From positions 1,116,001 to 1,180,000 of the forward strand of contig NZ_VWNA01000001.1 in assembly GCF_009600605.1 (NCBI RefSeq): a stretch of DNA of 64,000 nucleotides, read 5' to 3'. Positions 49,441 through 57,895 of the stretch are shown here, in pieces. The translations under genes and the position numbers were made by a program. Source of the DNA: Segnochrobactrum spirostomi. Its GTDB lineage: Bacteria > Pseudomonadota > Alphaproteobacteria > Rhizobiales > Segnochrobactraceae. Below the pieces are notes generated by a model. It had not been told where the DNA came from. It ran no database searches and saw nothing but the letters and a program-made list of their open reading frames with translations. Numbering within the stretch: position 1 is the stretch's first letter; each line of letters starts with the position of its first letter.

Positions 49441-50582
49441 ACCCCGATTGCCGCGAAGAACATGGCGAAGATGCCGTCGACGACGATCACCATGAAGATC
49501 GACTTCACGACGGAGGTCGTGGTCTGGCGACCGAGCGATTCGGTGCTGCCGCCGACCTTCATGCCTTCGACGCAGGCGATGAGGCCGATGATCAAGGCCA
49601 TGAACGGCGCCTTGACGATACCGACCATGAAGGTGGGGATGTCGATCGCATCCTGGAGGTGGGAGATGAAGGTCTGCGGCGGAATGCCGAGATAGAACCA
49701 CACCACCATGCCGGCGCCGGCGAGGGCAGCCAGGTCGGAGATGAAGGTCAGGACGGGAAGCGCGAGCATCAGCGCGATCAGGCGCGGGATGATGAGGATG
49801 TTGATGGGGCTGACGCCGATCACGCTCAGCGCGTCGATCTCCTCGCGCATCTTCATCGAGCCGATCTCGGCGGTGAAGGCGCTGCCGGAGCGGCCGGCGA
49901 ACATGATCGCGGTCAGAAGCACGCCGAGTTCGCGCAGCACGAGCACGCCGGCGAGGTCGATCACGTAGATGTCGGCACCGAAGCGGCTCAGATAGCGCGC
50001 GCCCTGCTGGGCGATGATGCCGCCGACCAGGAACGACATCAGCGTCATGATCGGCACGGCCCCGAGGCCGGTGCGTTCGAAATTCGCCACGATCGAGGGC
50101 AGCCGCAGCCGCGAGCGCCCGATCAGCGACCCGGCGAATCCGATCGCGAAGGCACCGAGCACGTTCGTCACCGCGGCGGCGTCCTGGCCGATCATCACGG
50201 TGCGATGCCCAATCTTCTCCAGCATGCGGATGACGGAGAAGCGATGCCGCTCCGGCACCCACGGCACCGGCGTATGGGTCTCGACCTCGCCGATGAGCTG
50301 GCGGCGATTCTCGGACAAGCCGACGATCGAGGCTTTGAGGCCGTAAAATTCGAGGCCGGCGCGAAGCCGGTGCAACAGCCAGGCGCCGCTCGTATCGAAC
50401 CCGCCGATCGCGCTGACGTCGATACGGACCGGGCGCTCCCGCGGCACGTCGACCGCCTCGACCGCGGCTTCCGCCTGCCGCCCCATGCCCAGCACCCAGT
50501 CGCCGGTCGCCCGCACGAGCGTCGCGTCTTCGCCGGCTTCCACCGTCAGCCGGGGCATGTCGAAGGCGACGCCGTTACTCAT
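49437..50582 (-). CDS. mlaE: MlaE permease with fused N-terminal STAS (MlaB-like) domain
   Basis: 381 residues. Residues about 1-105 look like a STAS domain (RIDVSAIGGFDTSGAWLLHRL at about 53-73), the equivalent of E. coli MlaB. Residues about 120-381 are the MlaE permease with five or six helices and the conserved VLRELGVLLTAIMFAGRSGSA (split at about 219-240) and EIDALSVIGVSP. It belongs to the inner-membrane core of the phospholipid/toluene-tolerance transporter. First gene of the four-gene mla operon. Confidence 0.93.
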   Translation of the reverse strand: MSNGVAFDMPRLTVEAGEDATLVRATGDWVLGMGRQAEAAVEAVDVPRERPVRIDVSAIGGFDTSGAWLLHRLRAGLEFYGLKASIVGLSENRRQLIGEVETHTPVPWVPERHRFSVIRMLEKIGHRTVMIGQDAAAVTNVLGAFAIGFAGSLIGRSRLRLPSIVANFERTGLGAVPIMTLMSFLVGGIIAQQGARYLSRFGADIYVIDLAGVLVLRELGVLLTAIMFAGRSGSAFTAEIGSMKMREEIDALSVIGVSPINILIIPRLIALMLALPVLTFISDLAALAGAGMVVWFYLGIPPQTFISHLQDAIDIPTFMVGIVKAPFMALIIGLIACVEGMKVGGSTESLGRQTTTSVVKSIFMVIVVDGIFAMFFAAIGV

Positions 50583-50727
50583 TACTGGCGAATCTCCCGC
50601 GCTTGTTGGCAGACCGGTTAACCGCTCTTATCGCCTCGTGCACGCCCCGTCGAGCGCCGCCGGGTCACACCTTGCGGCGAATGTCGGCGGCGGCGACGAA
50701 CCTCTCCGAGCGCCCCCCGGATCTCGG

Positions 50728-51758
50728 TCAGAGCGCGAGGGCTTCGGCGAGCAAGGCGGGGTCGATGTTGCCGCCGGAAAGCACCAGCACGACGCACCGG
50801 CCGCGCAGGTCGATCTTGTTCGACAACGCCGCCGCGAGCGCCACCGCCCCGCCGGGTTCCAGCACGACCTTGATCTCCCGCGCCGCGTACGCGACCGCAG
50901 CGAGCGCTTCCGCATCACTCACAGACAGGCCGCCCGTCAATTCGTCGCGGTTGATGGAGAAAGTGCGATGGCCCGGCGACGACGACAAGAGAGCGTCGCA
51001 GATCGAGCCCGATAGCTTTTCGTTGACGACCCGTTCGCCCGCTTCGAGCGAGCGGGCGTGGTCGTCGAAGCCCGCGGGCTCCACGGTCAGCACATCGGCG
51101 AGCGGAAACGTCGCGTGGAGGGCAATCGCGATGCCGGCGGTGAGCCCGCCGCCCGAGGCGGGGGTGAGCAGCGTATCGGGTTCGATGCCGCGGGTCTGCG
51201 CCTGCCGGACGATCTCGAGCCCCACGGTGCCCTGCCCCGCGATCACGCCGGCATCGTCGTAGGGGTGCACGAACGTGGCACCACGCTCGCCGGCGATCCC
51301 CGGGCGATCGCCTCGCGATCCTCGGTCTGGCGATCGTAGAGCACCACCTCGGCGCCGAGCATCCGGGTCCGGGCGATCTTCGTCGCCGGCGCGTCGCGCG
51401 GCATCACGATCGTCGCCGGGATGCCGTAGAGCGCGGCAGCGGCCGCGACGCCTTGGGCATGGTTGCCGGACGAGCAGGCGACGACGCCTGCCGCACGCTC
51501 GGCCTCCGGAATCATGGAGACACGGTTGAAAGCGCCGCGAAACTTGAACGAGCCGGTGCGCTGAAGGCATTCGGGCTTGGCGTAGACGTCGGCCCCGAGC
51601 ATCGCCGAGAGATCCGGCAGCGGCAGTAGCGGCGTCTCGAAGGCGACACCGGCGAGCCGCGCCGCCGCAGCCTCGATGTCGGCGATGGTCGGCGCCTCGA
51701 ACGCGGCCGTCGCCCGGCCTGCGATGTCGCCCGCGACGTTCCTGTCCGTGACGTTCAT
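50728..51758 (-). pseudogene. Threonine/serine dehydratase, reading frame broken by a one-base loss
   Basis: Two frames together give a complete PLP-dependent threonine dehydratase. The first (ATG 51758) holds the PLP lysine in RTGSFKFRGAFNR and SSGNHAQGVA, and ends in the right frame at about EDREAIARG; the second resumes at IAGERGATFVHPYDD and holds ASGGGLTAG and VLSGGN to the stop at 50728. The change is at the run of four C at 51298-51301, where one more C is expected. Restored length is 344 codons, normal for the short catabolic (TdcB-like) form without a regulatory domain. Sequence error or recent inactivation; both are possible because the gene is dispensable in many bacteria. Confidence 0.85.
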
Positions 51759-51904
51759 GGCGATCTCCTCTCGCGGGCTAGCCCACATCTCGTGCGCCCG
51801 CCGAACCGGGCCGCAATGGCCCGGAGTGCAGGCCGCCCGAATCGGCCACCTTATCGATCCGATCTTTCGCGCGCCGGAGCAACCCTTGCGGTCGGCCCTT
51901 GCGG

Positions 51905-53020
51905 TCAGCCGACCCAGCCTTCGAGCTCGCGGCGCACCACGCGCTCGATCACCGCCATGCCCTCTTCGTCGGCGTTGAGACAGGGGATTGCGGCGAACCG
52001 TTCGCCGCCGGCATGGCGGAAGATCTCGGCATTCTCGACGCCGATCTCCTCGATCGTCTCCAGGCAATCGGCGACGAAGCCCGGCATCATCACCGCCATC
52101 CGCTTGACGCCTTCGCGGGCGAGCCGCTCCACCGTCTTGTCGGTATAGGGCTGGAGCCATTCGGCCTTGCCGAAGCGGGACTGGAAGGTGAGCATCAGCC
52201 GCTCTTCCGGCCAGCCGAGGCGGGCGCGCAACAGGCGCACCGTCTCCTCGCACTGGCGCCGGTAGGGATCGCCCTTCTGGATATATTCGAGGGGCACGCC
52301 GTGGAACGAGGCGAGCACGACTTCGGGCTCGAAATCGAGGCCGGCGAGATGGCGTTCGAGCGAGCGGGCGAGCGCATCGATATAAACGGGATCGTCGTGC
52401 CACGGCGCGGCGGTGCGCAGCGCCGGCTGGAAGCGCAGGCGCTTCAGCACGCCGAACACCGCGTCGTTCACGGTCGCGGTCGTCGCCGCCGCATATTGGG
52501 GATAGAGCGGCACGACGAGCACGCGATCGCAGCCGCGGTCGAGCAGCCGGCCGATCCGGCTTTCGATGGTGGGGCAACCGTAGCGCATCGCCCAGTCCAC
52601 GACGATGTCCGACCCGTCCGCGAGGCGTTCAGTCAGACCGTCGGCCTGGGCGCGGGTGATCGTCTTCAGCGGCGCCTCGTCGAGATCGTTGTTCCAGATC
52701 GAGGCGTAGTTCTTCCCCGATTTCTGGGGCCGGACCGACAGGATGATGCCGTTCAGGATCAGCCACCAGATCGCCCGCGGCACTTCGATGACGCGGCGGT
52801 CGGAGAGGAATTCCTTGAGGTAGGCGCGCATCGGCCAATAGGAGGTCCCGGCCGGGGACCCGAGATTGACGAGGAGCACGCCGATGCGGCGCCCGGCGCC
52901 GTCGCGCCGACGGCCCTCCGGGGGCATCGCCGCCCGCTCCTGCGCCGCCTCGCGCCGCATCCGGCAGCGATCGCTCGGCATTCCGCAAACGCAGCGCTCG
53001 GCCGTTACGCCTCCGCCCAT
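51905..53020 (-). CDS. hemH: Ferrochelatase
   Basis: 371 residues; inserts iron into protoporphyrin IX, the last step of heme synthesis. Visible: GVLLVNLGSP (about residues 47-56), the catalytic histidine in VLASFHGVP (about 235-243), and GFVADCLETIEEI (about 314-326) with the conserved glutamate. The first 40 residues are not conserved, so the true start may be one of the later in-frame ATGs (52981, 52960 or 52927). The adjacent gene upstream is a Nudix hydrolase, 65 bp away and co-directional. Confidence 0.95.
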   Translation of the reverse strand: MGGGVTAERCVCGMPSDRCRMRREAAQERAAMPPEGRRRDGAGRRIGVLLVNLGSPAGTSYWPMRAYLKEFLSDRRVIEVPRAIWWLILNGIILSVRPQKSGKNYASIWNNDLDEAPLKTITRAQADGLTERLADGSDIVVDWAMRYGCPTIESRIGRLLDRGCDRVLVVPLYPQYAAATTATVNDAVFGVLKRLRFQPALRTAAPWHDDPVYIDALARSLERHLAGLDFEPEVVLASFHGVPLEYIQKGDPYRRQCEETVRLLRARLGWPEERLMLTFQSRFGKAEWLQPYTDKTVERLAREGVKRMAVMMPGFVADCLETIEEIGVENAEIFRHAGGERFAAIPCLNADEEGMAVIERVVRRELEGWVG

Positions 53021-53085
53021 GATATCCCCTCAGCCTTGCGCTCGACGCGCGACAACACGATCCGTCCGGAGCGAACCGGCGTCCT

Positions 53086-53568
53086 TCACCATATCGGGCT
53101 CGACGCCGCCCCTTCAAAGTGCTCCGCGATGCGCCGCCGCGTCGCGGGGGTGGTGCTGTCGGGCAGGCGATCGCGGGGGAAGAAGGCCGCTTCGAGGATC
53201 TCGCGGTTCGGAACCGCCGGCGGGGCCGGCTGCTCGAACGCCCTTACCACATAGAGCGCGACGTGGTCGCGACTACGGGGCCCGTTGAGGAAGAGCCCGG
53301 CGAGGTGCGGCCGGCCGATGACGCGGATGTTGCCCTCCTCGGCGAGCTCACGGACGAGGGCGTCCTCGGTGCTCTCGCCGCGGTCGACGCCGCCGCCCGG
53401 CAGATAGAAGCCCGGCAGATAGCTATGCCGGACCAGGAAGACGCGCTCCTCGGCGTCGACGACGAGGCCGCGCACGCCGAGGCTCATGCCGCGGGTGACG
53501 AGAGCGCTCGTCAGCACCACGCGACGCACCATCGGACGGGCCAATTCCTTCAGGCGTTCGATCGGCAT
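53086..53568 (-). CDS. Nudix hydrolase family protein
   Basis: 160 residues. The Nudix box is PGGGVDRGESTEDALVRELAEEGN (about residues 54-77), matching GX5EX7REUXEEXGU except that the final glycine position is asparagine; the catalytic glutamates are intact. It should hydrolyse a nucleoside-diphosphate-linked compound; the substrate is unknown. The ATG at 53568 (MPIERLKELARPMVRR) was chosen because the domain begins soon after and the longer N-terminus is unlike the family. Confidence 0.85.
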   Translation of the reverse strand: MPIERLKELARPMVRRVVLTSALVTRGMSLGVRGLVVDAEERVFLVRHSYLPGFYLPGGGVDRGESTEDALVRELAEEGNIRVIGRPHLAGLFLNGPRSRDHVALYVVRAFEQPAPPAVPNREILEAAFFPRDRLPDSTTPATRRRIAEHFEGAASSPIW

Positions 53569-53692
53569 GATGTCGGCATGATCCTTTTGCGCGCCCGGCA
53601 TCCCTTTTCGGCCCGGTGCGTTGGCAACCACATCGCGATGTCCGCTATAAGGCACGTTCTCTGGTCCCGATGAAGGCGCCGAGCCCGCCCCG

Positions 53693-54592
53693 ATGTTTCG
53701 CCTCGCCCACCTGTCCGATCCGCATCTCGGCCCGCTGCCCGATCCGCGCCTCGTCGAGCTCGCCTCGAAGCGCGTGCTCGGCTACGTCAACTGGCGACGC
53801 AACCGCGCGGTCCGCCTGACCAACCGCCCGCTCGATCTCCTCGTCGCCGACATCAAGGCGGGCGCGCCGGATCATCTCGCCGTCACCGGCGACCTCGTGA
53901 ACCTCGCGCTTCACGGCGAATTCGAACCGGCCGCGCGCTGGCTCGCGACCCTCGGCCCGGTCGAGGACGTCAGCGTCGTGCCGGGCAACCACGATGCCTA
54001 CGTGCCCGGCGCGGCCGGGCGCGCGGCGCGCTTCTGGATGGCGCACATGGTGGGCGACGGCCACGAAGGCGGGCGGCCGACCTTCCCCTATGTGCGCCGC
54101 CGCGGCCCGGTCGCGATCATTGGCACCACCAGCGCCCGGGCGACCGGGCCTTTCATGGCGACCGGTCACTTTTCGAACGGCCAGAGCGTCCGCCTCGCCG
54201 AGATGCTCCATGCCCTCGGCCGCGAGGGGGTCTTCCGGGTGGTGATGATCCACCATCCGCCGCTGCGCGGGGTGACCTCCTGGCACAAGCGGCTCATCGG
54301 CGGTACCCGCTTCCGCGCCGCGATCGCCGAGGCCGGCGCCGAGCTCGTGCTCCACGGCCATACCCACCGCGCCAGCATCGCTCACATCCCCGGCCCGCGC
54401 GGGCCGGTGGCGGTGATCGGCGTGCCCTCCGCCTCCGCTGTGCCCGACGGCCGCCACGAAGGCGCGCGCTACAATCTGTTCGAGATCGCCGGTAAGCCGG
54501 GCGCCTGGCAGGTCGCCATGCGCGAACGCGGGCTCATGGAGCCGGCCGGGGAGATCGTCGAGATCGCCTCCCGCGACCTCGCCGTCGCCTGA
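53693..54592 (+). CDS. Calcineurin-like metallophosphoesterase
   Basis: 299 residues with all five metal-binding blocks of the family: LSDPHLG (residues 7-13), VTGDLVN (about 64-70), GNHD (about 98-101), IHHPP (about 185-189) and GHTH (about 221-224). Related to cyclic-nucleotide phosphodiesterase CpdA-like proteins, but the substrate cannot be told. Cytoplasmic, no signal peptide. It converges on the acetyltransferase gene with 3 bp between stops. Confidence 0.88.
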   Translation: MFRLAHLSDPHLGPLPDPRLVELASKRVLGYVNWRRNRAVRLTNRPLDLLVADIKAGAPDHLAVTGDLVNLALHGEFEPAARWLATLGPVEDVSVVPGNHDAYVPGAAGRAARFWMAHMVGDGHEGGRPTFPYVRRRGPVAIIGTTSARATGPFMATGHFSNGQSVRLAEMLHALGREGVFRVVMIHHPPLRGVTSWHKRLIGGTRFRAAIAEAGAELVLHGHTHRASIAHIPGPRGPVAVIGVPSASAVPDGRHEGARYNLFEIAGKPGAWQVAMRERGLMEPAGEIVEIASRDLAVA

Positions 54593-54595
54593 GCC

Positions 54596-55228
54596 TCAGA
54601 GGCGGGGGATGGTCGGACCGGCATCGGGCGGGTGCAGACCGAGCGCGCGCGGGTCGCGGAAGATTTCGACGGCGCGCTTATAGGGTCGGAAGCCCATCGC
54701 CGCGTAGAAGCCGAGCGCGGCCGGGTGGTCGAGGGTGCAGGTGTGGAGCCAGACCCGCCGCGTTTGCGGCAGCGACCAGGCCCGGTCGAGGGTGGCGTTC
54801 ATCGTGCGCCGGCCGAGGCCGCGTCCGGTCGCATCCCCCGCAAGGCCGAAATAGACGATCTCGACATCGCCCTCCACCGCCTCGATCTCCGCGAGGCCGA
54901 TGTCGCGTCCCGCGTGGACCACGGCGAAGGCGAAGACGTTGGGCGCGTCGAGGCGGGCGATCTGCTCCGCTTCGGACATGCGCAGCCGGTCCGTCCAGAG
55001 CCAAGGCGTGCCGACGGCGAGGAAAAGCGCGTGGAAGCGGGCATGATCGCGTCCGAGAAGCCGCTCGAAGGTGATCTCGGGGTCCGGTGACGCCGGCGCC
55101 GGCCGCTCGGTCGTCTCGAGATAGGTCACGACGCACGCGAGGACGTCGCGCGGCAGATCGGTCATGCCCTCGATCGGCACGCTCAGGACGTAGGCGCCCT
55201 CGGTCGACGGCGCGGAGGGTTCGGACAT
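54596..55228 (-). CDS. GNAT family N-acetyltransferase
   Basis: 210 residues with an acetyl-CoA fold over about residues 60-195. The acetyl-CoA loop region is DATGRGLGRRTMNATLDRAW (about residues 136-155), matching R/Q-x-x-G-x-G/A, and HPAALGFYAAMGFRP is the typical closing motif. The ATG at 55228 (MSEPSAPSTEG) was chosen to avoid deep overlap with sciP upstream (31 bp apart). The substrate is unknown. It is transcribed in the same direction as sciP. Confidence 0.85.
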   Translation of the reverse strand: MSEPSAPSTEGAYVLSVPIEGMTDLPRDVLACVVTYLETTERPAPASPDPEITFERLLGRDHARFHALFLAVGTPWLWTDRLRMSEAEQIARLDAPNVFAFAVVHAGRDIGLAEIEAVEGDVEIVYFGLAGDATGRGLGRRTMNATLDRAWSLPQTRRVWLHTCTLDHPAALGFYAAMGFRPYKRAVEIFRDPRALGLHPPDAGPTIPRL

Positions 55229-55259
55229 GGCAAAAGCCGCGGGAAAGGTCGCGCGCGGC

Positions 55260-55535
55260 TCAGCCGCGATATTCCTGGATACGGGTCGCGCGGAGGCCCG
55301 CGAGGCCATGGCGGTCGATCAGCGCCTGCCAGGACAGAAATTCATCGATCGTCAAAGTATAGCGGCTGCACGCTTCTTCGAGCGACAACAGACCGCCGCG
55401 CACGGCCGCGACCACCTCCGCCTTGCGGCGGATCACCCAACGCTGCGTATTGCCGGGGGGCAGGTCCGCCACCGTGAGCGGGCTGCCGTCCGGACCGATG
55501 ACGTAACGCACTCTCGGACGGACCTGTTCGGTCAT
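55260..55535 (-). CDS. sciP: SciP, DUF1153 family inhibitor of CtrA
   Basis: 91 residues, the standard size. It begins MTEQVRPRVRYVIGPDGSPLT and contains NTQRWVIRRKAEVVAAVRGG (split at about 29-48) and the TIDEFLSWQ helix (about 62-70), the recognised SciP pattern. In Caulobacter SciP binds CtrA or DNA to block CtrA-driven transcription in new cells and is degraded by Lon. A CtrA-like box lies 54-68 bp upstream, which suggests that CtrA activates it here too. Confidence 0.93.
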   Translation of the reverse strand: MTEQVRPRVRYVIGPDGSPLTVADLPPGNTQRWVIRRKAEVVAAVRGGLLSLEEACSRYTLTIDEFLSWQALIDRHGLAGLRATRIQEYRG

Positions 55536-56000
55536 CGTACTCTCACACTCAATCCGACCTGTTGACCGGAAGCTTAAGCGGCAGGGACTTAAAATTCGCC
55601 TAAACGGCGGACCCTTCGACCCTGCGGAGACTCTCGCGACCATCCCGAGAAACACCTCGAGACGAGCGAATGTTTGCACGAAGACTTACGAAAGAAGCGT
55701 TTACGCCGACGCCCTTCGGTGACGGTTCGGACTGACGGGCCGCCGCCACCCCGCTACACGGATTTCGCGCCGGGAAACGAGAGAGAGGGGCGCACGGGGC
55801 TTGGACGCGGGGGCCGCGCTCCCTATAATATCGGCGCCCGCCCCCTCGTTCGGCGGGCTCCGACAGGGGCGGCATGGGAGATGCCGCCGGCGCCCGCCCG
55901 GGTTCTCCCGATCACGGCGTCTTTCGTCAACCGAGCCAAGCGCGACGTCCGGCTTGGGACTTTTTCTCGTCCCGCGCCGTTCTCGTCATTCAAGGAAGCC
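55536..56000. other. 465-bp divergent sciP/mnmA intergenic region
   Basis: No gene seen. It holds a CtrA-like box at 55589-55603, with another TTAA close by in AGCTTAAGC. The mnmA side has no clear promoter or riboswitch. Confidence 0.5.
55589..55603. promoter_or_regulatory. CtrA-like box upstream of sciP
   Basis: TTAA (55589-55592), seven bases, CTAA (55600-55603): one mismatch to the CtrA consensus TTAA-N7-TTAA. It lies 54-68 bp before the sciP start, the position of an activator site. Inferred from consensus only. Confidence 0.5.
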
Positions 56001-57191
56001 ATGCGGGTCGATCTCGATCTTCCGGGCCGCCCCTCGGAGCAGCGGGTGGTCGTTGCCATGTCCGGCGGGGTCGATTCCTCGCTGGTCGCCGCGCTCGTCA
56101 AGGAAGCCGGCTACGACGTCGTCGGCATCACCCTTCAGCTCTACGACCACGGCGAAGCCACCCACCGGGCCGGCGCCTGCTGCGCCGGGCGCGACATCCG
56201 CGATGCCCGCCGGGTCGCCGACAGCCTCGGTATGCCCCATTATGTGCTCGACATGGAGGCGCGCTTCCGCGACGCCGTGATCGCGCCGTTCGCCGACAGC
56301 TACCTCGCCGGCGAGACGCCGGTGCCGTGCATCTCCTGCAATCAGACGGTCAAGTTCCACGACCTGCTCGAGACGGCCCGCGAGCTCGGCGCCGCCGCGC
56401 TCGTCACCGGTCATTATGTTTCGACGCGGCGCACGGCTGACGGATGGGGCCTGTTCCGCCCCGCCGACGCCGACCGCGACCAGAGCTATTTCCTGTTCGC
56501 CACCACCGCCGAACAGCTCGCCTTCGTGCGCTTCCCGCTCGGCGAGATCTCCAAGACCGAAACCCGCCGCCTCGCCCGCGAGCGCGGCCTCGTGGTCGCG
56601 GAGAAGGCCGACAGTCAAGACATCTGCTTCGTCCCGACCGGCCGCTACGCCGACGTGATCGAGCGGCTGCGGCCCGGCTTCGTCGAGGCCGGGGACATCG
56701 TCCATGTCGACGGCCGCGTGCTCGGCCGCCACCAGGGCATCGTGCACTACACCATCGGCCAGCGCCGCGGCCTCGGCATCGCCCTCGGCGAGCCGCTGTT
56801 CGTGGTCGGGCTCGATCCGGCGACCCAGCGTGTCATCGTCGGCCCGCGCGAGGCGCTGGAGACCCGCCGGGTGGTTCTGCGCGACGTGAACTGGATCGGC
56901 GACGGCAGTCTCACCGAGGCCGCGACGGCCCATCGCGAGGTCTGGGCACGGGTCCGCTCGACCCGCGAGCCCTCCCCGGCCTACCTGCATGTCACCGACG
57001 GGCAGGTGATGGTCGATCTCGCGAGCGGCGAGCGCGGCGTTGCGCCCGGCCAGGCCTGTGTGCTCTATGACGGTCCCGATGCGCGCGCCCGCGTGCTCGG
57101 CGGTGGCTTCATCGCCCGGAACGAACAGCCCGCCGCGAAGATTGGGGATACCAGAACCCAACGCCCGCTCGATCTTCCGCTCGCGGGCTGA
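56001..57191 (+). CDS. mnmA: tRNA-specific 2-thiouridylase
   Basis: 396 residues; adds sulphur to uridine 34 of tRNA-Lys, -Glu and -Gln. Visible: PP-loop AMSGGVDSS (about residues 18-26), catalytic cysteine in CISCNQ (about 112-117), second cysteine in DSQDICFVP (about 207-215), and [12 protein letters not shown] (about 250-261). The ATG at 56001 has AAGGAAG just before it; the longer in-frame extension is not conserved. It is followed by pmtA after 13 bp, an operon. Confidence 0.96.
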   Translation: MRVDLDLPGRPSEQRVVVAMSGGVDSSLVAALVKEAGYDVVGITLQLYDHGEATHRAGACCAGRDIRDARRVADSLGMPHYVLDMEARFRDAVIAPFADSYLAGETPVPCISCNQTVKFHDLLETARELGAAALVTGHYVSTRRTADGWGLFRPADADRDQSYFLFATTAEQLAFVRFPLGEISKTETRRLARERGLVVAEKADSQDICFVPTGRYADVIERLRPGFVEAGDIVHVDGRVLGRHQGIVHYTIGQRRGLGIALGEPLFVVGLDPATQRVIVGPREALETRRVVLRDVNWIGDGSLTEAATAHREVWARVRSTREPSPAYLHVTDGQVMVDLASGERGVAPGQACVLYDGPDARARVLGGGFIARNEQPAAKIGDTRTQRPLDLPLAG

Positions 57192-57204
57192 TTCAGGAGA
57201 CGCC

Positions 57205-57870
57205 ATGCCGCCCACCTCGTCCGAGGCGCGAGCCGCGCTCGCACGGCGCACGCTCAGCACGGGTCACGTCCTGTCGGCCTATTCGACCTGGGCGCCGGTC
57301 TATGATCGGGTGTTCGGCCTCCCCATGCATTTCGGCCGCAAGATGGCGGTCGCGCGGGCGAACGCGATCGGCGGTCGGGTGCTCGAAGCGGGCGTCGGCA
57401 CCGGGCTCGCGCTGTCGCTCTACGAGCCGCACATGCGCATCACCGGCATCGACCTCTCCCAGGCGATGCTGGCACGCGCCGCCGAGCGCGTCCGTCAGCA
57501 CCGCCTGAAGACGGTCGAAGGCCTGCTCGAGATGGACGCCGGGAACTTGACCTTCCCCGACGGCGCCTTCGACGTGGCGGTCGGCATGTATCTCGTCTCC
57601 GCCGTGCCGGAGCCGGAAAAGGTGATGGACGAGCTCGTGCGGGTCACCCGTCCCGGCGGGTCCGTCATCACGGTCAACCATTTCCGCTCCGACCGTGGCG
57701 GCTGGAAGCCGATCGAGCGGGCCCTCATCCCGTTCTCGCGCAAGCTCGGCTGGGACCCGGTGATGCCGGCCGAGCGCATCCTCGGTCGCGACGATCTCGA
57801 GCTCGTCGAACGGTGCTCGGTCGCGCCGCTCGGCCTGTTCACCCTGCTGCGCTTCGTCAAGCGCGGCTGA
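57205..57870 (+). CDS. pmtA: Class I SAM methyltransferase, probable phosphatidylethanolamine N-methyltransferase
   Basis: 221 residues with a Rossmann methyltransferase core: motif I VLEAGVGTGLALSLY (about residues 59-73), GIDLSQAMLARA (about 81-92), and the hydrophobic LVSAVPEPEKVM. The rhizobial PmtA features are AYSTWAPVYDRVFG at the N-terminus (about 26-39) and VNHFRS. It likely makes phosphatidylcholine from phosphatidylethanolamine. Located 13 bp after mnmA and probably co-transcribed. A UbiE-like enzyme is the main alternative. Confidence 0.82.
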   Translation: MPPTSSEARAALARRTLSTGHVLSAYSTWAPVYDRVFGLPMHFGRKMAVARANAIGGRVLEAGVGTGLALSLYEPHMRITGIDLSQAMLARAAERVRQHRLKTVEGLLEMDAGNLTFPDGAFDVAVGMYLVSAVPEPEKVMDELVRVTRPGGSVITVNHFRSDRGGWKPIERALIPFSRKLGWDPVMPAERILGRDDLELVERCSVAPLGLFTLLRFVKRG

Positions 57871-57895
57871 GCGCGCCTTCCCGGCAGCCCTGCCG

